A stretch of DNA of 64,000 nucleotides from Saturnia japonica (Eukaryota; Arthropoda; Insecta; Lepidoptera; Saturniidae), in contig CM065323.1 in NCBI GenBank assembly GCA_033032175.1, positions 7,192,001 to 7,256,000 of the forward strand, read 5' to 3'. The translations under genes were made by a program, and so were the position numbers. The notes under the pieces are model-generated. The model had not been told where the DNA came from. It saw nothing but the letters and a program-made list of their open reading frames with translations, and did no database searches. This document shows positions 46,235-56,760 of the stretch, in pieces. Within the stretch, counting starts at the first letter, position 1. Every line of letters starts with the position of its first letter.

Positions 46235-46305
46235 CCGGTGACGCTGTAAAAGCCGTCAGAGGCTCCAGAGCCCCTAAGGCTAACAGTATAAGATAGTCAA
46301 AAAAA
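46235..46305 (+). repeat. Jockey-like LINE 3'-end scrap
   Basis: Matches the terminal bases of the Jockey-like copies (GGTGACGCTGTAAAAGCCG, then CCCCTAAGGCTAACAGTATA) and ends in an A-rich tail. Only about 70 bases remain, which fits extreme 5' truncation. Confidence 0.6.
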
Positions 46306-46534
46306 AGACAGAACTGTCGATTTCTCGGTGTTTGAAATGGCCTATATGCCGTGGCCGTGGGCTTGCGTGGTGATTAAGTCCGTGCCTTCCTTCGGGAAAA
46401 GGTCTTTGCCCAACAGTGTGACACTTACAGGCAGATAGTACTGTAACGTAATATAGGAAACCTGTGAGTTTATGTCCTGTGTATTATTTTGGCTTATATG
46501 TAATGTCCTCTTTTCAACTTACACTAATCTTTAT

Positions 46535-47850
46535 ACAAGGTGTCCAGAAAGGGTATCGGGTATTTGTTTTCGCGCCATATTCGAAACGGGGCGTCTAAGG
46601 GGTGCGGGGAGGGGTTCGTGGCATCCGCCATTTTGTAGAGTTTTAGTCACGATGGAACAGTACTCGGGGACACATCGCGCATTTTGCGTACGAGCGTATT
46701 ATCGTAATGGTGATTCAATAGTGACTGCTCAACGTCTCTATCGTGCGGAATATCGTACACGCCACGCGCCAAGTGACGATAGCATTAGGAAATGGATCAG
46801 GATGTTCGAGAATACAGGTGCGACAGTTAAAATTCAAAACTCTGGTCGTCCTCGTTCAGTTCGCGATGAAGAAACAATTGAAGAAGTTGAGGCGTCGGTT
46901 CGTCAAAATCCGTCTTTATCCATCCGAAAGCGAAGCCAAGCGTTGAACATCAAAAAATCGTCCTTACATTCGATTTTAAAGAAAGACTTACATCTAAAAG
47001 CCTATAAAATTCAATTGGTTCAAGAATTGAAGGATACGGACTATGCTAATCGACTGAATTTTGCGAACGAAATGCTGCAGCGATTTAACAACTTTAACAA
47101 CATACTGTTCAGTGACGAAGAAATTTTCACCTGAATGGTCATGTTAATAAGCAGAATTGTCGGTACTGGGCAGTGGAGAATCCGAGACGAAAGCATGAAC
47201 GACCCCTGCATAGCCCAAAGGTCGTTGTTTGGCCCGCTATGTCTGCTAAAGGCATAATTGGTCCTTATTTTCATGAAGATCAACGAGGCCGAGCAATTAA
47301 TGTGAATAGTGACCGTTATTGCGATATGTTGCGAAATTTATTGGTCCCAGAGTTGCAGGAGTTTGCAGGTTTCAACTCAAGAACGTGGTTCCAGCAAGAT
47401 GGAGCCACTTGCCATACCTCAAATGACTCAATGGAAGTTGTTAACGAATTATTGCCTAATAAAGTCATTTCGCGAAGGGGTAACATCAACTGGCCTCCCA
47501 GAAGCCCCGACCTTAGCCCGCTTGACTATTTTGCATGGGGATACCTTAAAAGTAAGGTTTATCAAAACAATCCGACGAATCTAACCCAGTTAAAGCAAAA
47601 CATCGGGTCAGAAATGGCAGCAATATCGATAGCTATGTGTCAACGTGTTATCGCCAATCTTCGTTTCCGTTTAGAAGAGTGCCAGCAACGTAACGGTCAT
47701 CATTCGGATAACATCATCTTTTCCAAATGTATGCATTATTTTATAAAAATATGACGTTTACACACGAACAAGGTTATACCAGAGTCGGAGAAACTGATAG
47801 GAATGGAGCTATAGCGATAAACGTAACACGATAACAGACCCGATATTTTT
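46535..47850 (+). mobile_element. Tc1/mariner transposon, DD41D type
   Basis: The left terminus CAAGGTGTCCAGAAAGGGTA follows a TA. The transposase runs from about 46651 to 47754. The right end is unclear: CCCGATATTTTTTTAC near 47843 resembles the inner part of the left end reversed, but no full inverted repeat could be read. The same left end recurs at 42281. Confidence 0.75.
46651..47754 (+). pseudogene. DD41D transposase with one frame break
   Basis: The first frame starts at ATG 46651 (MEQYSGTHRAFCVRAYYRNG) with the N-terminal helix-turn-helix and a GRPRS hook, and runs to 47134 just after ILFSDEE, which holds the first catalytic aspartate. The frame then breaks and continues at about 47140 with WPAMSAKGIIGPYF, FQQDGATCHTS (second aspartate) and WPPRSPDLSPLDYF (third). 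Forty-one residues separate the last two aspartates, which defines DD41D. The catalytic residues are all present, so the single break is the main visible defect. The enzyme class cuts and pastes its element at TA sites. Confidence 0.85.
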
Positions 47851-48053
47851 TTACAAAATGTAAGAAACTAAACTACTGCCGGATACTTTTGTACAAATTT
47901 ATTAACTAATATTATATTTCATTACAAGATGTTACACATTAATTCTTGATTGATAATGCCAACTTCTTCAAAATTTTCGAAGCTGTTGTAAAATAAGTAG
48001 GTATAGGTAGGTACTCGACAATGAAACGAAATAATTATAACGACAGGTAATCT

Positions 48054-48757
48054 TTATTTATTTATTTCAATCAAAATCTGATTAAGCCAGTCAATAATCT
48101 CTTGTTTTTTATTGGCCTGCGTCGGCATTTTATCAATTTGTCTGGAGTGATATATAGCGTTGTCCATAAAAATTATGGACGATTCTTCCAGAAACTGCAC
48201 CATTTCTTTAAACCATCCTTCGTAAATATCCGCGTTCACTTCTTCGTGGTAGTCCACTGTTTTCCTGGATTTAAAGGCCAGTAAAGCATCTGACACGAAT
48301 CCTTTCGTAGATCCTGCATGGCATATGATATGGCGTTCACCTTTTCCCATTGGCACTGGACTAGTAGAAGCGGCGGTGTCGTCAGTCCAGTTCTTAGATA
48401 CTGTGTGGTTTACATTTAACCAAGTCTCTTCAGTGAAAATAACATTTAACCAATCTGATATCTTTTTGGCTTCGCTCAAAAATTCGCAGCGAGCCATAGC
48501 AATGTCGTGACGCTCCATCAATATTTTACATTTGTCCGATTTTTTATAAGAAAATCAAATTTCTTTCATAACTAAGCTTAATGACGATTTTTGGCCAAGG
48601 AACAAACCACATTCCCGTAAAGAAACAACAAGTTATTTAAGCGTTGGAATTTCTTTGCGCAAGTAATAGTGATATATATTATGACAGCGAATAGCATCAG
48701 CGTCGAAGTTGTCAACCGATGTCACACGACGTGGTTGGCGTTTTTTCTTCGGCGTAC
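48054..48757 (-). pseudogene. DDE transposase, C-terminal part, left of the retroelement
   Basis: From 48757 the minus strand first reads a basic TPKKKRQPRRVTSVDNFD block that stops near 48650. After a frame change, 48521-48054 reads as a DDE_3-type catalytic region: NVIFTEETW (first acidic block), FMDNAIYHS (second aspartate) and KKQEIIDWLNQ. The third acidic block is not obvious before the stop. The N-terminal part lies at 57039-57255; the two were separated by the insertion of the 8.3-kb retroelement. The frame breaks outside the insertion suggest the gene was decaying in its own right. Confidence 0.75.
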
Positions 48758-49035
48758 TGTTATAAGGGACTTTCAAAATCCCTTTTTAAAAAAAGAATTA
48801 TTTTAGATAGAAATATATATTAATTGGTTGACACTGAATTAAAATTAATATTATAATTAAAACGGACTATGAGTGTCACGGACTGGGTCTGAGATGGAAC
48901 TGAGGATGAGCTACGGGATCGTGAGAGGGCTGGGCGAAATGCTGACGCGAAATACTGGGAATGGTCTAAGGAGAATATGGTTTTGTGATACTAGAGAAAG
49001 GTTGGCACTTTAGGGTACATACTTCGGGTATAACA
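48758..49035 (-). repeat. 3' LTR of the errantivirus-like element
   Basis: Starts TGTTAT and ends ATAACA on either strand, since the ends are short inverted repeats. It differs from the 5' LTR at one position only (48813 against 56816) over 278 bases. Confidence 0.95.
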
Positions 49036-49043
49036 GCCCCCCG
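49036..49043 (-). other. Polypurine tract of the errantivirus-like element
   Basis: On the minus strand GCGGGGGGC lies immediately before the 3' LTR, the position where plus-strand DNA synthesis is primed. The tract is short. Confidence 0.55.
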
Positions 49044-49078
49044 CGTAAAAGAAAACTTTTGCAGTAAAGTGCAAAGTT

Positions 49079-50869
49079 TTAATGTGATGTTCTTAAACGA
49101 GGAACGGAAATTTCCGTTGTTTCCTCAACATCAGGGTCAGGGACTGTGGTTCGTGAGGTTTTGAAGGAAGTTAGGTTTTGGTAAAATTTCTTATACAGTA
49201 TCGATAGAATTATAGCTATAATCAATACAAGTGTACAATATGTTAAAATTGGATAAGTTGAATGGTATTCTAAAAGGTAATTTGGATCTTCTGATAGTTT
49301 ATCTATTGAGGATAAAATTTGATTAGTAACAATATCTAAATCCTTTAACTTATCCAAGTTTGTTCCTACAATTTTCATAGGTGGTATGTTAGTTAAGTCT
49401 ATTCTTTTAATATTACAACAAACATCAGTAATAATATTGAAATCGGATCTTACAGGGTTCACATTAATGTTAATATTAAATTTACCGGATAATTCTGTAT
49501 TTCGGCATATGGCGGTACAATTAGAAGGTAAGTTTAAAAATCCTGTGCCTGATATTTTGAATTCCGTTATATTAGCATTACAATCGACTGTTAACTTGGA
49601 TACCTTTGATTGGACATACAGAAAGTGGTTATTGTTAAGCCTATGCCATATGTCGATGTCACCATTAATAAATTTAGGATTACATTGATCCGGTAAGGAG
49701 TCTAATACTTTTAACATCAGTTCTGTTTCACAGGTGGGGTTTGTATTCACAGGGTATTCTGTTACGGTTTTACAAATATAAATACTATTTGGAATTACTT
49801 TACACATTTTTAAGCTATCCATATAACAATAATAAGATTTATCTTTACTAATACTTACATAGTTAGAAGTAGGGATAACTAATGAATACGAAACTGGTTT
49901 TTCAACATCGTGTGGTAATGGTATAGGGATGGTTTTATACACATCATAAATTTTATGAGTTACCAGCGGGATTTTGCAAGCAAATATTATTCGTTTACTT
50001 GCATAGTGGGTACTTAATTCACTTATATCTATAATAACATGAATATTTTCTAAATCTAAGTTTACAGGAAGTTCCAGCGATCTGGGTAAGTATCTAATAT
50101 TATTCAATAATTCATAATACAATTCCTTAGGTGTAAGTACAGATGGGTGAAGAACATGGCTTTTAGTAAACATAATTGCATTCTGCAAATCTTCCATTTT
50201 AAACGACAAAGTTAACAAAGCGGAAGATGAACTGTTACACAATTGATTAAAATTTGACATTATAATTAACTTATTAGACGCTAAACTTAGGTTTCTTAAA
50301 TTAGAACTTAAATTTTCGACAGCGTTATTCAAACGTGCTTCATTTAAATTTATAATAGATATGGTTTCATTGAAGCTCTTTAACGCGGTACTGGTAATTA
50401 ACGTGTTATATTTCAGTAAGTTGGTTAATTTCTTATTGTTACTATTTAGAATTTGAATAGCGTTGTCATATCTAAGTGCATCGTCTTCATCCAGAGTACC
50501 AATAACATGTTTAAAAATAGTACCGATGCCGGATATCCATGCGGATCTTTTTGATAGTACGGGTAGTAAATGCGATATGGAATTATAATCTTTAACTATA
50601 TCAGTATACCGAGACGTAAGAGGTTCTAAAATATTATGACATTCTGAGTCTAATATAACGTCGTTTTGTTGGCACAGGAAACGGGTAGTACCTATAATGC
50701 TGTTGATATTATCAATGTGTGGCTGAATATAGGAGAGGTCGACCGGTATTAGCACGTGTAATTCCTCATCCGAAAATCGAGCATGTCCTATTGGATCAAA
50801 ATAAATACCGGGACTCCTCGAAATTGTTTCGATGAGGGCTGATTGGACAACGTAAAGGCTCATGGCCAT
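49079..50869 (-). CDS. env: Errantivirus-type envelope protein (Env), uninterrupted frame
   Basis: 596 codons from ATG to stop without a break. The organisation resembles insect errantivirus Env and the related baculovirus F-type fusion proteins. The N-terminal subunit is short. A basic SKRS site near residues 106-109 lies where the family is cleaved, although a full RxxR furin site is not visible. A hydrophobic segment with GTLDEDDA (124-131) follows, the best family marker. A long ectodomain with many Asn-linked glycosylation sites and cysteine pairs comes next, then one membrane anchor at about 537-558 and a short cytoplasmic tail of 38 residues. The N-terminus is not a strong signal peptide. 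Expression should be from a spliced mRNA, since an acceptor lies directly upstream. Whether it is functional cannot be judged from sequence. Confidence 0.85.
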   Translation of the reverse strand: MAMSLYVVQSALIETISRSPGIYFDPIGHARFSDEELHVLIPVDLSYIQPHIDNINSIIGTTRFLCQQNDVILDSECHNILEPLTSRYTDIVKDYNSISHLLPVLSKRSAWISGIGTIFKHVIGTLDEDDALRYDNAIQILNSNNKKLTNLLKYNTLITSTALKSFNETISIINLNEARLNNAVENLSSNLRNLSLASNKLIIMSNFNQLCNSSSSALLTLSFKMEDLQNAIMFTKSHVLHPSVLTPKELYYELLNNIRYLPRSLELPVNLDLENIHVIIDISELSTHYASKRIIFACKIPLVTHKIYDVYKTIPIPLPHDVEKPVSYSLVIPTSNYVSISKDKSYYCYMDSLKMCKVIPNSIYICKTVTEYPVNTNPTCETELMLKVLDSLPDQCNPKFINGDIDIWHRLNNNHFLYVQSKVSKLTVDCNANITEFKISGTGFLNLPSNCTAICRNTELSGKFNININVNPVRSDFNIITDVCCNIKRIDLTNIPPMKIVGTNLDKLKDLDIVTNQILSSIDKLSEDPNYLLEYHSTYPILTYCTLVLIIAIILSILYKKFYQNLTSFKTSRTTVPDPDVEETTEISVPRLRTSH

Positions 50870-50890
50870 TCTGAAATAAAATATAAAATT
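50870..50890 (-). promoter_or_regulatory. Candidate splice acceptor for env mRNA
   Basis: Just upstream of the env start the minus strand reads an A/T-rich tract, then TTTATTTCAG (AG at 50872-50871), one base before the ATG. Errantivirus env is known to be made from a spliced transcript, and this is the right place for its acceptor. The donor, expected in the leader or early gag, was not pinned down. Confidence 0.6.
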
Positions 50891-50963
50891 GGATTATTTG
50901 ATAATATTGCCTAGATAAGCGGATTCTGATGTCACGATGAAAGAATGTCGATTTTCTTAAACC

Positions 50964-53900
50964 CTAAGTGGTCTCGGCTAACTTGATCTCGTCATAATGG
51001 TGACGAGCATGACGCCTGTTGATCAGGACGGAGAGTGTGTTGTTGCCGTGGATTTTGACCACTCGGTATGGTCCCTTCCAAACCGGGGATAGAGCTTTTC
51101 TTAGTCTTAAATGGTTTTTAATAAAGACAAAATCACCTACTTTATATTTCTTCGGTTTAGTTTTTTGATCATAATATTGTTTTGAGATACCTTTACATTT
51201 TAGAATATTCTCTATAGCCTTTTGACGGGAATAATTTAATCTGTGTTGTAGAATACGAATATAATCATGATATGTAACATCAGGGGCATTTTCATACACA
51301 GAATTAGGAATGAATGCTTTATGGCCATATATTAACTCATAGGGAGTAAAGTTGGTTGTACTATGAGTACTCGTATTCTATGAATACATTGCTGTGTAAA
51401 CATAACGGGGCCAATTTGTTTGGTTTTCGTCAACAAACGATTTTAAATACTCCTTAAGAGTTGAGTGGCTCCTTTCCAAAGCACCCTGAGTTTGGGGGTG
51501 GTAAGGAGTGGACCAAAGCTGTTTGATTTTGAGGAAATTGCAAGTTTGTTTGAATAGATCTGCCGTGAAATTAGTGCCTTGGTCAGCCAAAATAAATTTT
51601 GGGATTCCGAAGAGTGAAATAAAATGCACGAGGCATTCACAACTTTCCTCAGCAGTTGCGTTGGATATAGGATATCCAACTGAGAATTTTGTTAGATCGT
51701 CCTGTAGTGTAAGTATGTATTTGAGTTTGGCATTACCAGATTCTGGTAATGGTCCTACGATGTCCAGGGCAATGCGTTCAAAAGGTTGTGTGGAAGTACT
51801 TGTGATTTGCATCGGGGCCCGGTTGGTTTTCCTTAAAGCTTTATTGGTTTGACATAATCCACATTTCTTTACATATTGTTCAACGTCACTTCTCATATTT
51901 TTCCAATAGAATCTTTCCTGAATACGCTTTAACATTCGGACTGAGCCTAAATGACCGGCTATAGGTAGATCGTGATTTTCTCTTAGAATTTTTATAATTT
52001 CCGACGGTGTAGGGTAAATCAAAGTGTTTTTATAAATATTTACAGAAATTTTTGTGTTATTGAAAAGATACAATAATATATTACAGATTTTAATAAGTTG
52101 GTATTGATCAAAAGGATTTTTAAAATCTGTTATAGCTATATTAATTTCTTCTGGATAGTTTATTATTAGGTCATTTCTTAGACATTTAAGGCTCTTATAA
52201 ATGTCTTCGTAATCGGCTTTGTCAAAATGATGAACTTTTGTGAATAAAAAGTAGTAGGTTTTGTTATCATGTTCAAATTTTAAATACGAATGTAGAATTC
52301 TTTCCTGATTAACTATCTCACTACTATCTGTTAAATTACCTAATATGTCATTTATGAAGTGGTTTGACTCATCCATGTCTATGGATGTCGGGATTACAAT
52401 AATTTTACTTTTACAGGTTAATATGCTGTTACTATGTTCGTGAATGTTTGTGTTTGATTTAAATTCTTTACTACTAAGATTCTTTAGGCATTTTGTATAG
52501 GAATCATCGTCGTTTAAACATTCTAATGGATCTATACTTTGGTTTTCTGTTAAAGGTAATTCGTCGTGTTGATTTCGAGGAACAGTATCAGGATCTTCAT
52601 GGACAGGATTTATATTAATAGCATTATCAATGGGAATTCGGGAAAGCGCATCTGCGTTACAATTTAGTTTTCCCTTCTTATATTGAATACTATAATCATA
52701 TTCTTCTAGTTTCAGGCGCCATCTAACGAGCCTGGAACCGGGATCTTTACAGTTAAACAACCAGTTTAAGGGTTTGTGATCGGTCACTATAGTAAAACGA
52801 TGACCGAAGAGATAGGGTCGGAATGTTTTAGCGCCGAAAATTATTGCGAGGCACTCTTTTTCTGTGACGCTATAATTGCACTCGGCTTTGTTTAATGTCC
52901 GAGATGCATATGCGATGGGTCTATCTTTACCGATTTCACCCTGAGATAGTATAGCCGATATGGCAAAATTGGAGGCGTCACATGTTAGGACAAATGGTTT
53001 ACTAAAGTCGGGGTATGCTAAAATTGGTGCGGTAATTAGTTTTTCCTTCAGTTGTTCAAACGCCAACTGTTGTGAATTTGTCCAAACGAAAGGAACGTCT
53101 TTCTTCAAGAGAGAGGTTAATGGCTTTACACTTTTAGAGAAATTTGATATGAATCTTCTATAATAGGATGCTAGACCTAGGAAGGATTTTACTTCTTTGG
53201 GACATTTTGGTACAGGAAATTCGCTTACTGCCTTAATTTTTTCGGGATTTGGTTTCACACCCTGGTCACTTATAATGTGTCCGAGGTATGCTACTTCTTT
53301 GCGTAGAAACTCACACTTTTCTGGTTGGAGTTTAAGGTTGAAATTACGAAGTTTTGCAAACACTTTTGTTAGTTTTTCGATATGTGAAGATAAATCCGTT
53401 GAATAAATTACTATATCATCTAGATAGACGAAACAATGTACGCCCTGTAAGCCTGAGAGTACCGTATTCATCAATCTTTGAAAGGTTGATGGGGCATTTT
53501 TAAGTCCGAAGGGCATTCTATCGAATTCGAAGTGCCCTTGGGGAACACTAAAGGCGGTTTTGACTGCGTCGGACGGAGACATTTTTATCTGGTGGAATCC
53601 TGATGCAAGGTCAAGTGTTGAGAAATATTTACTTTGTCCTAGTTGATCAAGTATTTCGTTAATTTGAGGCATTGGGTATGTTTCTCCGATGGTTATATCA
53701 TTTAATTTGCGGTAGTCTATAACTATCCGCCATTTCTTTTGTCCGGAAGCATCTCTCTTCTTAGGAACCACCCAAATTGGGGATGACCACGGGGAAGTAG
53801 AGGGTTTTATTATCTGTTGTTCGAGCATTTTATTGATCTGATTACTAACTTCCTGTTTATGGACTTCGGGGAATCTATATGATTTAACATTGATGGGTTG

Positions 53901-54992
53901 CGAAGAGGAAGTATTTATTTCGTGTTTTACTGCATTAGTGGCTGTCAACTTATCATCAGGTAAATGAAATATGTCTGAGAATTCGGAACAAATTTCGCAC
54001 AATGCATTGGACTCTTCAGAATTTAAATGAGACACCCTTAATTGGTTAAGAACTTCTTTGGTCCTATCGTTACAAGATGGGTGAGTGTTATTTAACGGTC
54101 GGAATTCATTATAGTTAATAGGACTAAGAGTAAACTGTAAATTTGATAATATAGGAATAGGATCGTCTGATACATTTAGGACAGTTGTGTTTACGCGATT
54201 ATTTGTTTTTACAGATACGATACAATTTGCAACAAGGAGTGAATCAGCGATATGCTGATCAACAATAACGCCTTCCTTCAATTCCGGATTCGTTACTGAG
54301 CATTCTATTATAACTTCCGATCGAGGAGGAATAACATATTGCGGTTCTTTGAAGCGTAATTGGAGAACAGAACCGTTTATATTAATGGACTTAGTACTAT
54401 AGTCGATCCTACATTTGTACTGTTTGAATAGGTCATTGCCTATGATACCATCATGTGGTAAATTTATCCCGTCAAGGATATGGAATCGATGGCTAAGAGG
54501 CTCATCTTTTTCGAGAAATAAGGCTAGCCGGAAATCACCCATGCTTCTGATGGGTTTCTGAGGGGTTTGACTAATACCTTATTTTCTGATAATTGTGGCA
54601 TTTCTTCCACAGAGGATTTCTTTAATAAAGATATGCCGGCCCCCGTATCGACGAGGAGCGACAAGGGTCTACTAGACACCGAGGTTTTTATGGTTACGCA
54701 GGGTAAGTATCGGTCCTTTATATTAATTTCGTGAATCGTAGAAGGTTCTGAGTTTTCAATCGGATCGCTAGTTTTTACTTTACTGTTATTAATTTCCCTG
54801 GTTTGAAGGTTGGACTTGGAGTTATGAATCAAAATGGGTTTAATAGTTTTTGAAACATTTTCTGATTCGATGGTTTTCTTTTTAAAAACTCTAGGAACGT
54901 GTTTTATGTGATCGTGTTTACCGTCAAGATATTTCGATTGAATTGCGTCGGTTTTGTTTGGTAAACGTTCCGCACGACGCTTAGGCGGAACG
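50964..54992 (-). pseudogene. pol: Pol polyprotein: protease, RT, RNase H, integrase (two breaks)
   Basis: Pol is entered by a -1 shift from gag at 55000. Protease has LLVDTGAGISLL near 54655; its C-terminal GIIGND block is in another frame after a break near 54540. From 54542 about 1,050 codons are open: reverse transcriptase with WSSPIWVVPKK, FSTLDLASGFHQI (first aspartate) and FVYLDDIVIYS (YLDD, about 373-376); RNase H with TCDASNFAISAILSQ and VTDHKPLNWLF; integrase with an HHCC finger (H..H...CGLCQ), IALDIVGPLP, ILADQGTNF and YHPQTQGALERSHS (DDE). An in-frame TAG at 51380-51378 then cuts the integrase C-terminal domain (51299-50964: KVGDFVFIKNH, WKGPYRVVKI). All catalytic residues are present. 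The enzymes process Gag-Pol, copy the RNA and integrate the DNA, making the 4-bp duplication. Confidence 0.9.
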
Positions 54993-55006
54993 TCTATTCG
55001 TTTAAA
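54966..55006 (-). promoter_or_regulatory. -1 ribosomal frameshift signal between gag and pol
   Basis: The slippery heptamer UUUAAAC lies at 55006-55000, in frame with gag as U UUA AAC, two codons before the gag stop (TAG, 54996-54994). After a 7-base spacer a perfect 8-bp GC-rich stem follows (CGTTCCGC 54992-54985 with GCGGAACG 54973-54966, 11-base loop). A shift of -1 here enters the pol frame exactly. This is the standard arrangement of efficient -1 frameshift sites and would set the Gag to Gag-Pol ratio. Confidence 0.85.
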
Positions 55007-55952
55007 TAGTCGCAGAGTTGGTGTTCGAGGTTGTTTTGGATTACGTCATTATTATCTTGTGGTTCGGGGTCATTTGATGTTTCGATATGGTTTACACGTG
55101 GATTGGTGTTGTATGGGGGTTTTTGTTTGTGTTCAAATGAGGTTTGGCCTTGAGTTTGGGATTGTGGTCCGTTGCCATATTTTTTATTATTGTATTCGCG
55201 TAAGCGGCAGTTCTCCAGCATATGCCCGGTCTTTTTACAATATCGACAAAAAGCTGTGGAAGGATGTTTATAGCCTGACGTCGATGGCCTTGTGTTACGT
55301 AAACTATTATTATTATTTTGTTGTTTATAAATTGATTCAGACCGGTTTGGTTTTGTTGGTATGTTTTTGTAAATAATTTTTTGAATTTTCTCTTCAGAAA
55401 CGGCTAAGTTTATGCATCATTTAAGTTTTTAGGGGTTTTACATCTCAAAATGTTAGATATTCTCGGATATAAACCTATAGTGAATATGTGTAGTGCCAAG
55501 TCCTCCATGGCTGCCAGACGGCCAACTAATTCGCTTTTCTTGGTATTAGAAATTTGTATTTCAGTTAATAATTGGGATAGGCATGATTCTACACGTAACG
55601 CAAATTGGTTCACTGTCTCGTTGTTACTTTGTTTACAGTCTTGTAGATCCGTTAAAAGATGGGCGTAATGCTTCCTTTCACCGAATTGGTTTTTAAGGAA
55701 ATCTTTAAGACTGGACCAATTTTCGAATTCTTTGATGGAACATGCGACTTCGGCTTTACCTTCCAACTGACTCAGTATGTACTTAAGAACAAAGTTTTGT
55801 TGATCATCATCTGCTAATGAATATGCACTGTCGCAGTTGTTTATGAATGCGTTCAACCGTTCCCGTGATCCATCGTAGGGTTTAATAAATTTAAGTAGCA
55901 AGGTTAACGGTGCACTTTTGGATTCAGGTACTTCCTTTTTACTTGTAGCCAT
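54994..55952 (-). pseudogene. gag: Gag protein of the errantivirus-like element (one frame break)
   Basis: Starts at ATG 55952 (MATSKKEVPESKSAPLTLLL), the first ATG of the frame and just after the leader. The first 180 codons form the capsid-like part (KFIKPYDGSRERLNAFI, then LKDFLKNQFGERKHYAHL). The frame then stops at 55410; the remainder continues in another frame, with a CCHC zinc knuckle, CRYCKKTGHMLENC (C-X2-C-X4-H-X4-C, about 55250-55209), and a polar Gln/Asn-rich tail to the stop at 54994. Gag packages the RNA. The frame change at about 55415 separates capsid from nucleocapsid in this copy. Confidence 0.85.
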
Positions 55953-56740
55953 CGTGAATATTTATTATTAATATCTAAAATTTATGATAAAATACAAATG
56001 AAAATAACAGATAAGTATAGATGGTCAAGTTATTAGCCTGCCTACCTATCAAGCAGACGGCGTAACGTTATAATATGTTTACTACTAACTGCGAACTCGA
56101 TGTAGTTCCCGGTACGGAGATAAGAGACGTTGAAATTCAATACGTTGATGCGCGACCGTGTGGTCTTAGGATGAATACGATGTTTATGAATATGATGTGT
56201 TATAATTAACTTAATTAATTATTTAGAAATAACTAAAAGAAGAACATATTAAAATAAACACGGAATTTCACTAGATCTTGAATTCACTGCGGCACATTGA
56301 AAGTAAAATAAAATAGTCACTTACAGGATAATCTTCATGTTTTGTTATGCACACTGTTGTGTTACAGGCTGGTCCTTGGTTGATCCAAGGTCGGGATGTA
56401 GTAACGGTAACCGCAACGGTCACTGTCGTCACCGGTGAGTGCACCACTATTGGTGCAGAGCCCCTGTAAGGCTCTATTAAACAACGGCAACTTGGGATGA
56501 GATGATCCTGGGTAACTTTAGGACACTTCTTTTGGCACTTTCGGAACACTTATAATTTTAGGCACTTTATATTAATGTGGAGCACTTTTGATATTATATA
56601 ATTTTGTTATATTTTGGACACTTATGATGTTAGGCACTTTTATTATTTTATTCTGCACTTTATATAATTTTATTGGATTTATTAATTCGAGTCCGTGATG
56701 AATTTCGGGGCGTTACCGGGATATATATAGAGACCCGGCA
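55953..56740 (-). other. Leader between primer site and gag
   Basis: About 790 bases of 5' untranslated leader. Open frames in it (for example 56549-56271) have no recognised domain. It should hold the packaging signal and the donor for the env mRNA. Confidence 0.5.
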
Positions 56741-56757
56741 TCCCACCGCTGCCACCA
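56741..56757 (-). other. Primer binding site, tRNA-Leu type
   Basis: TGGTGGCAGCGGTGGGA on the minus strand starts three bases inside the 5' LTR edge. It is the exact complement of TCCCACCGCTGCCACCA, the 3' end of animal tRNA-Leu of the AAG type as I know it, including the added CCA. The primer identity is from memory of tRNA ends, so the isoacceptor could differ. Confidence 0.75.
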
Positions 56758-56760
56758 AAA

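Noticed and set aside
54954..55376. Plus-strand open frame of 140 codons
   Set aside because: Antisense shadow of gag, including the zinc knuckle and frameshift stem.
56271..56549. Minus-strand open frame in the retroelement leader
   Set aside because: No retroviral domain, lies in the expected untranslated leader, low-complexity Val/Thr stretches.
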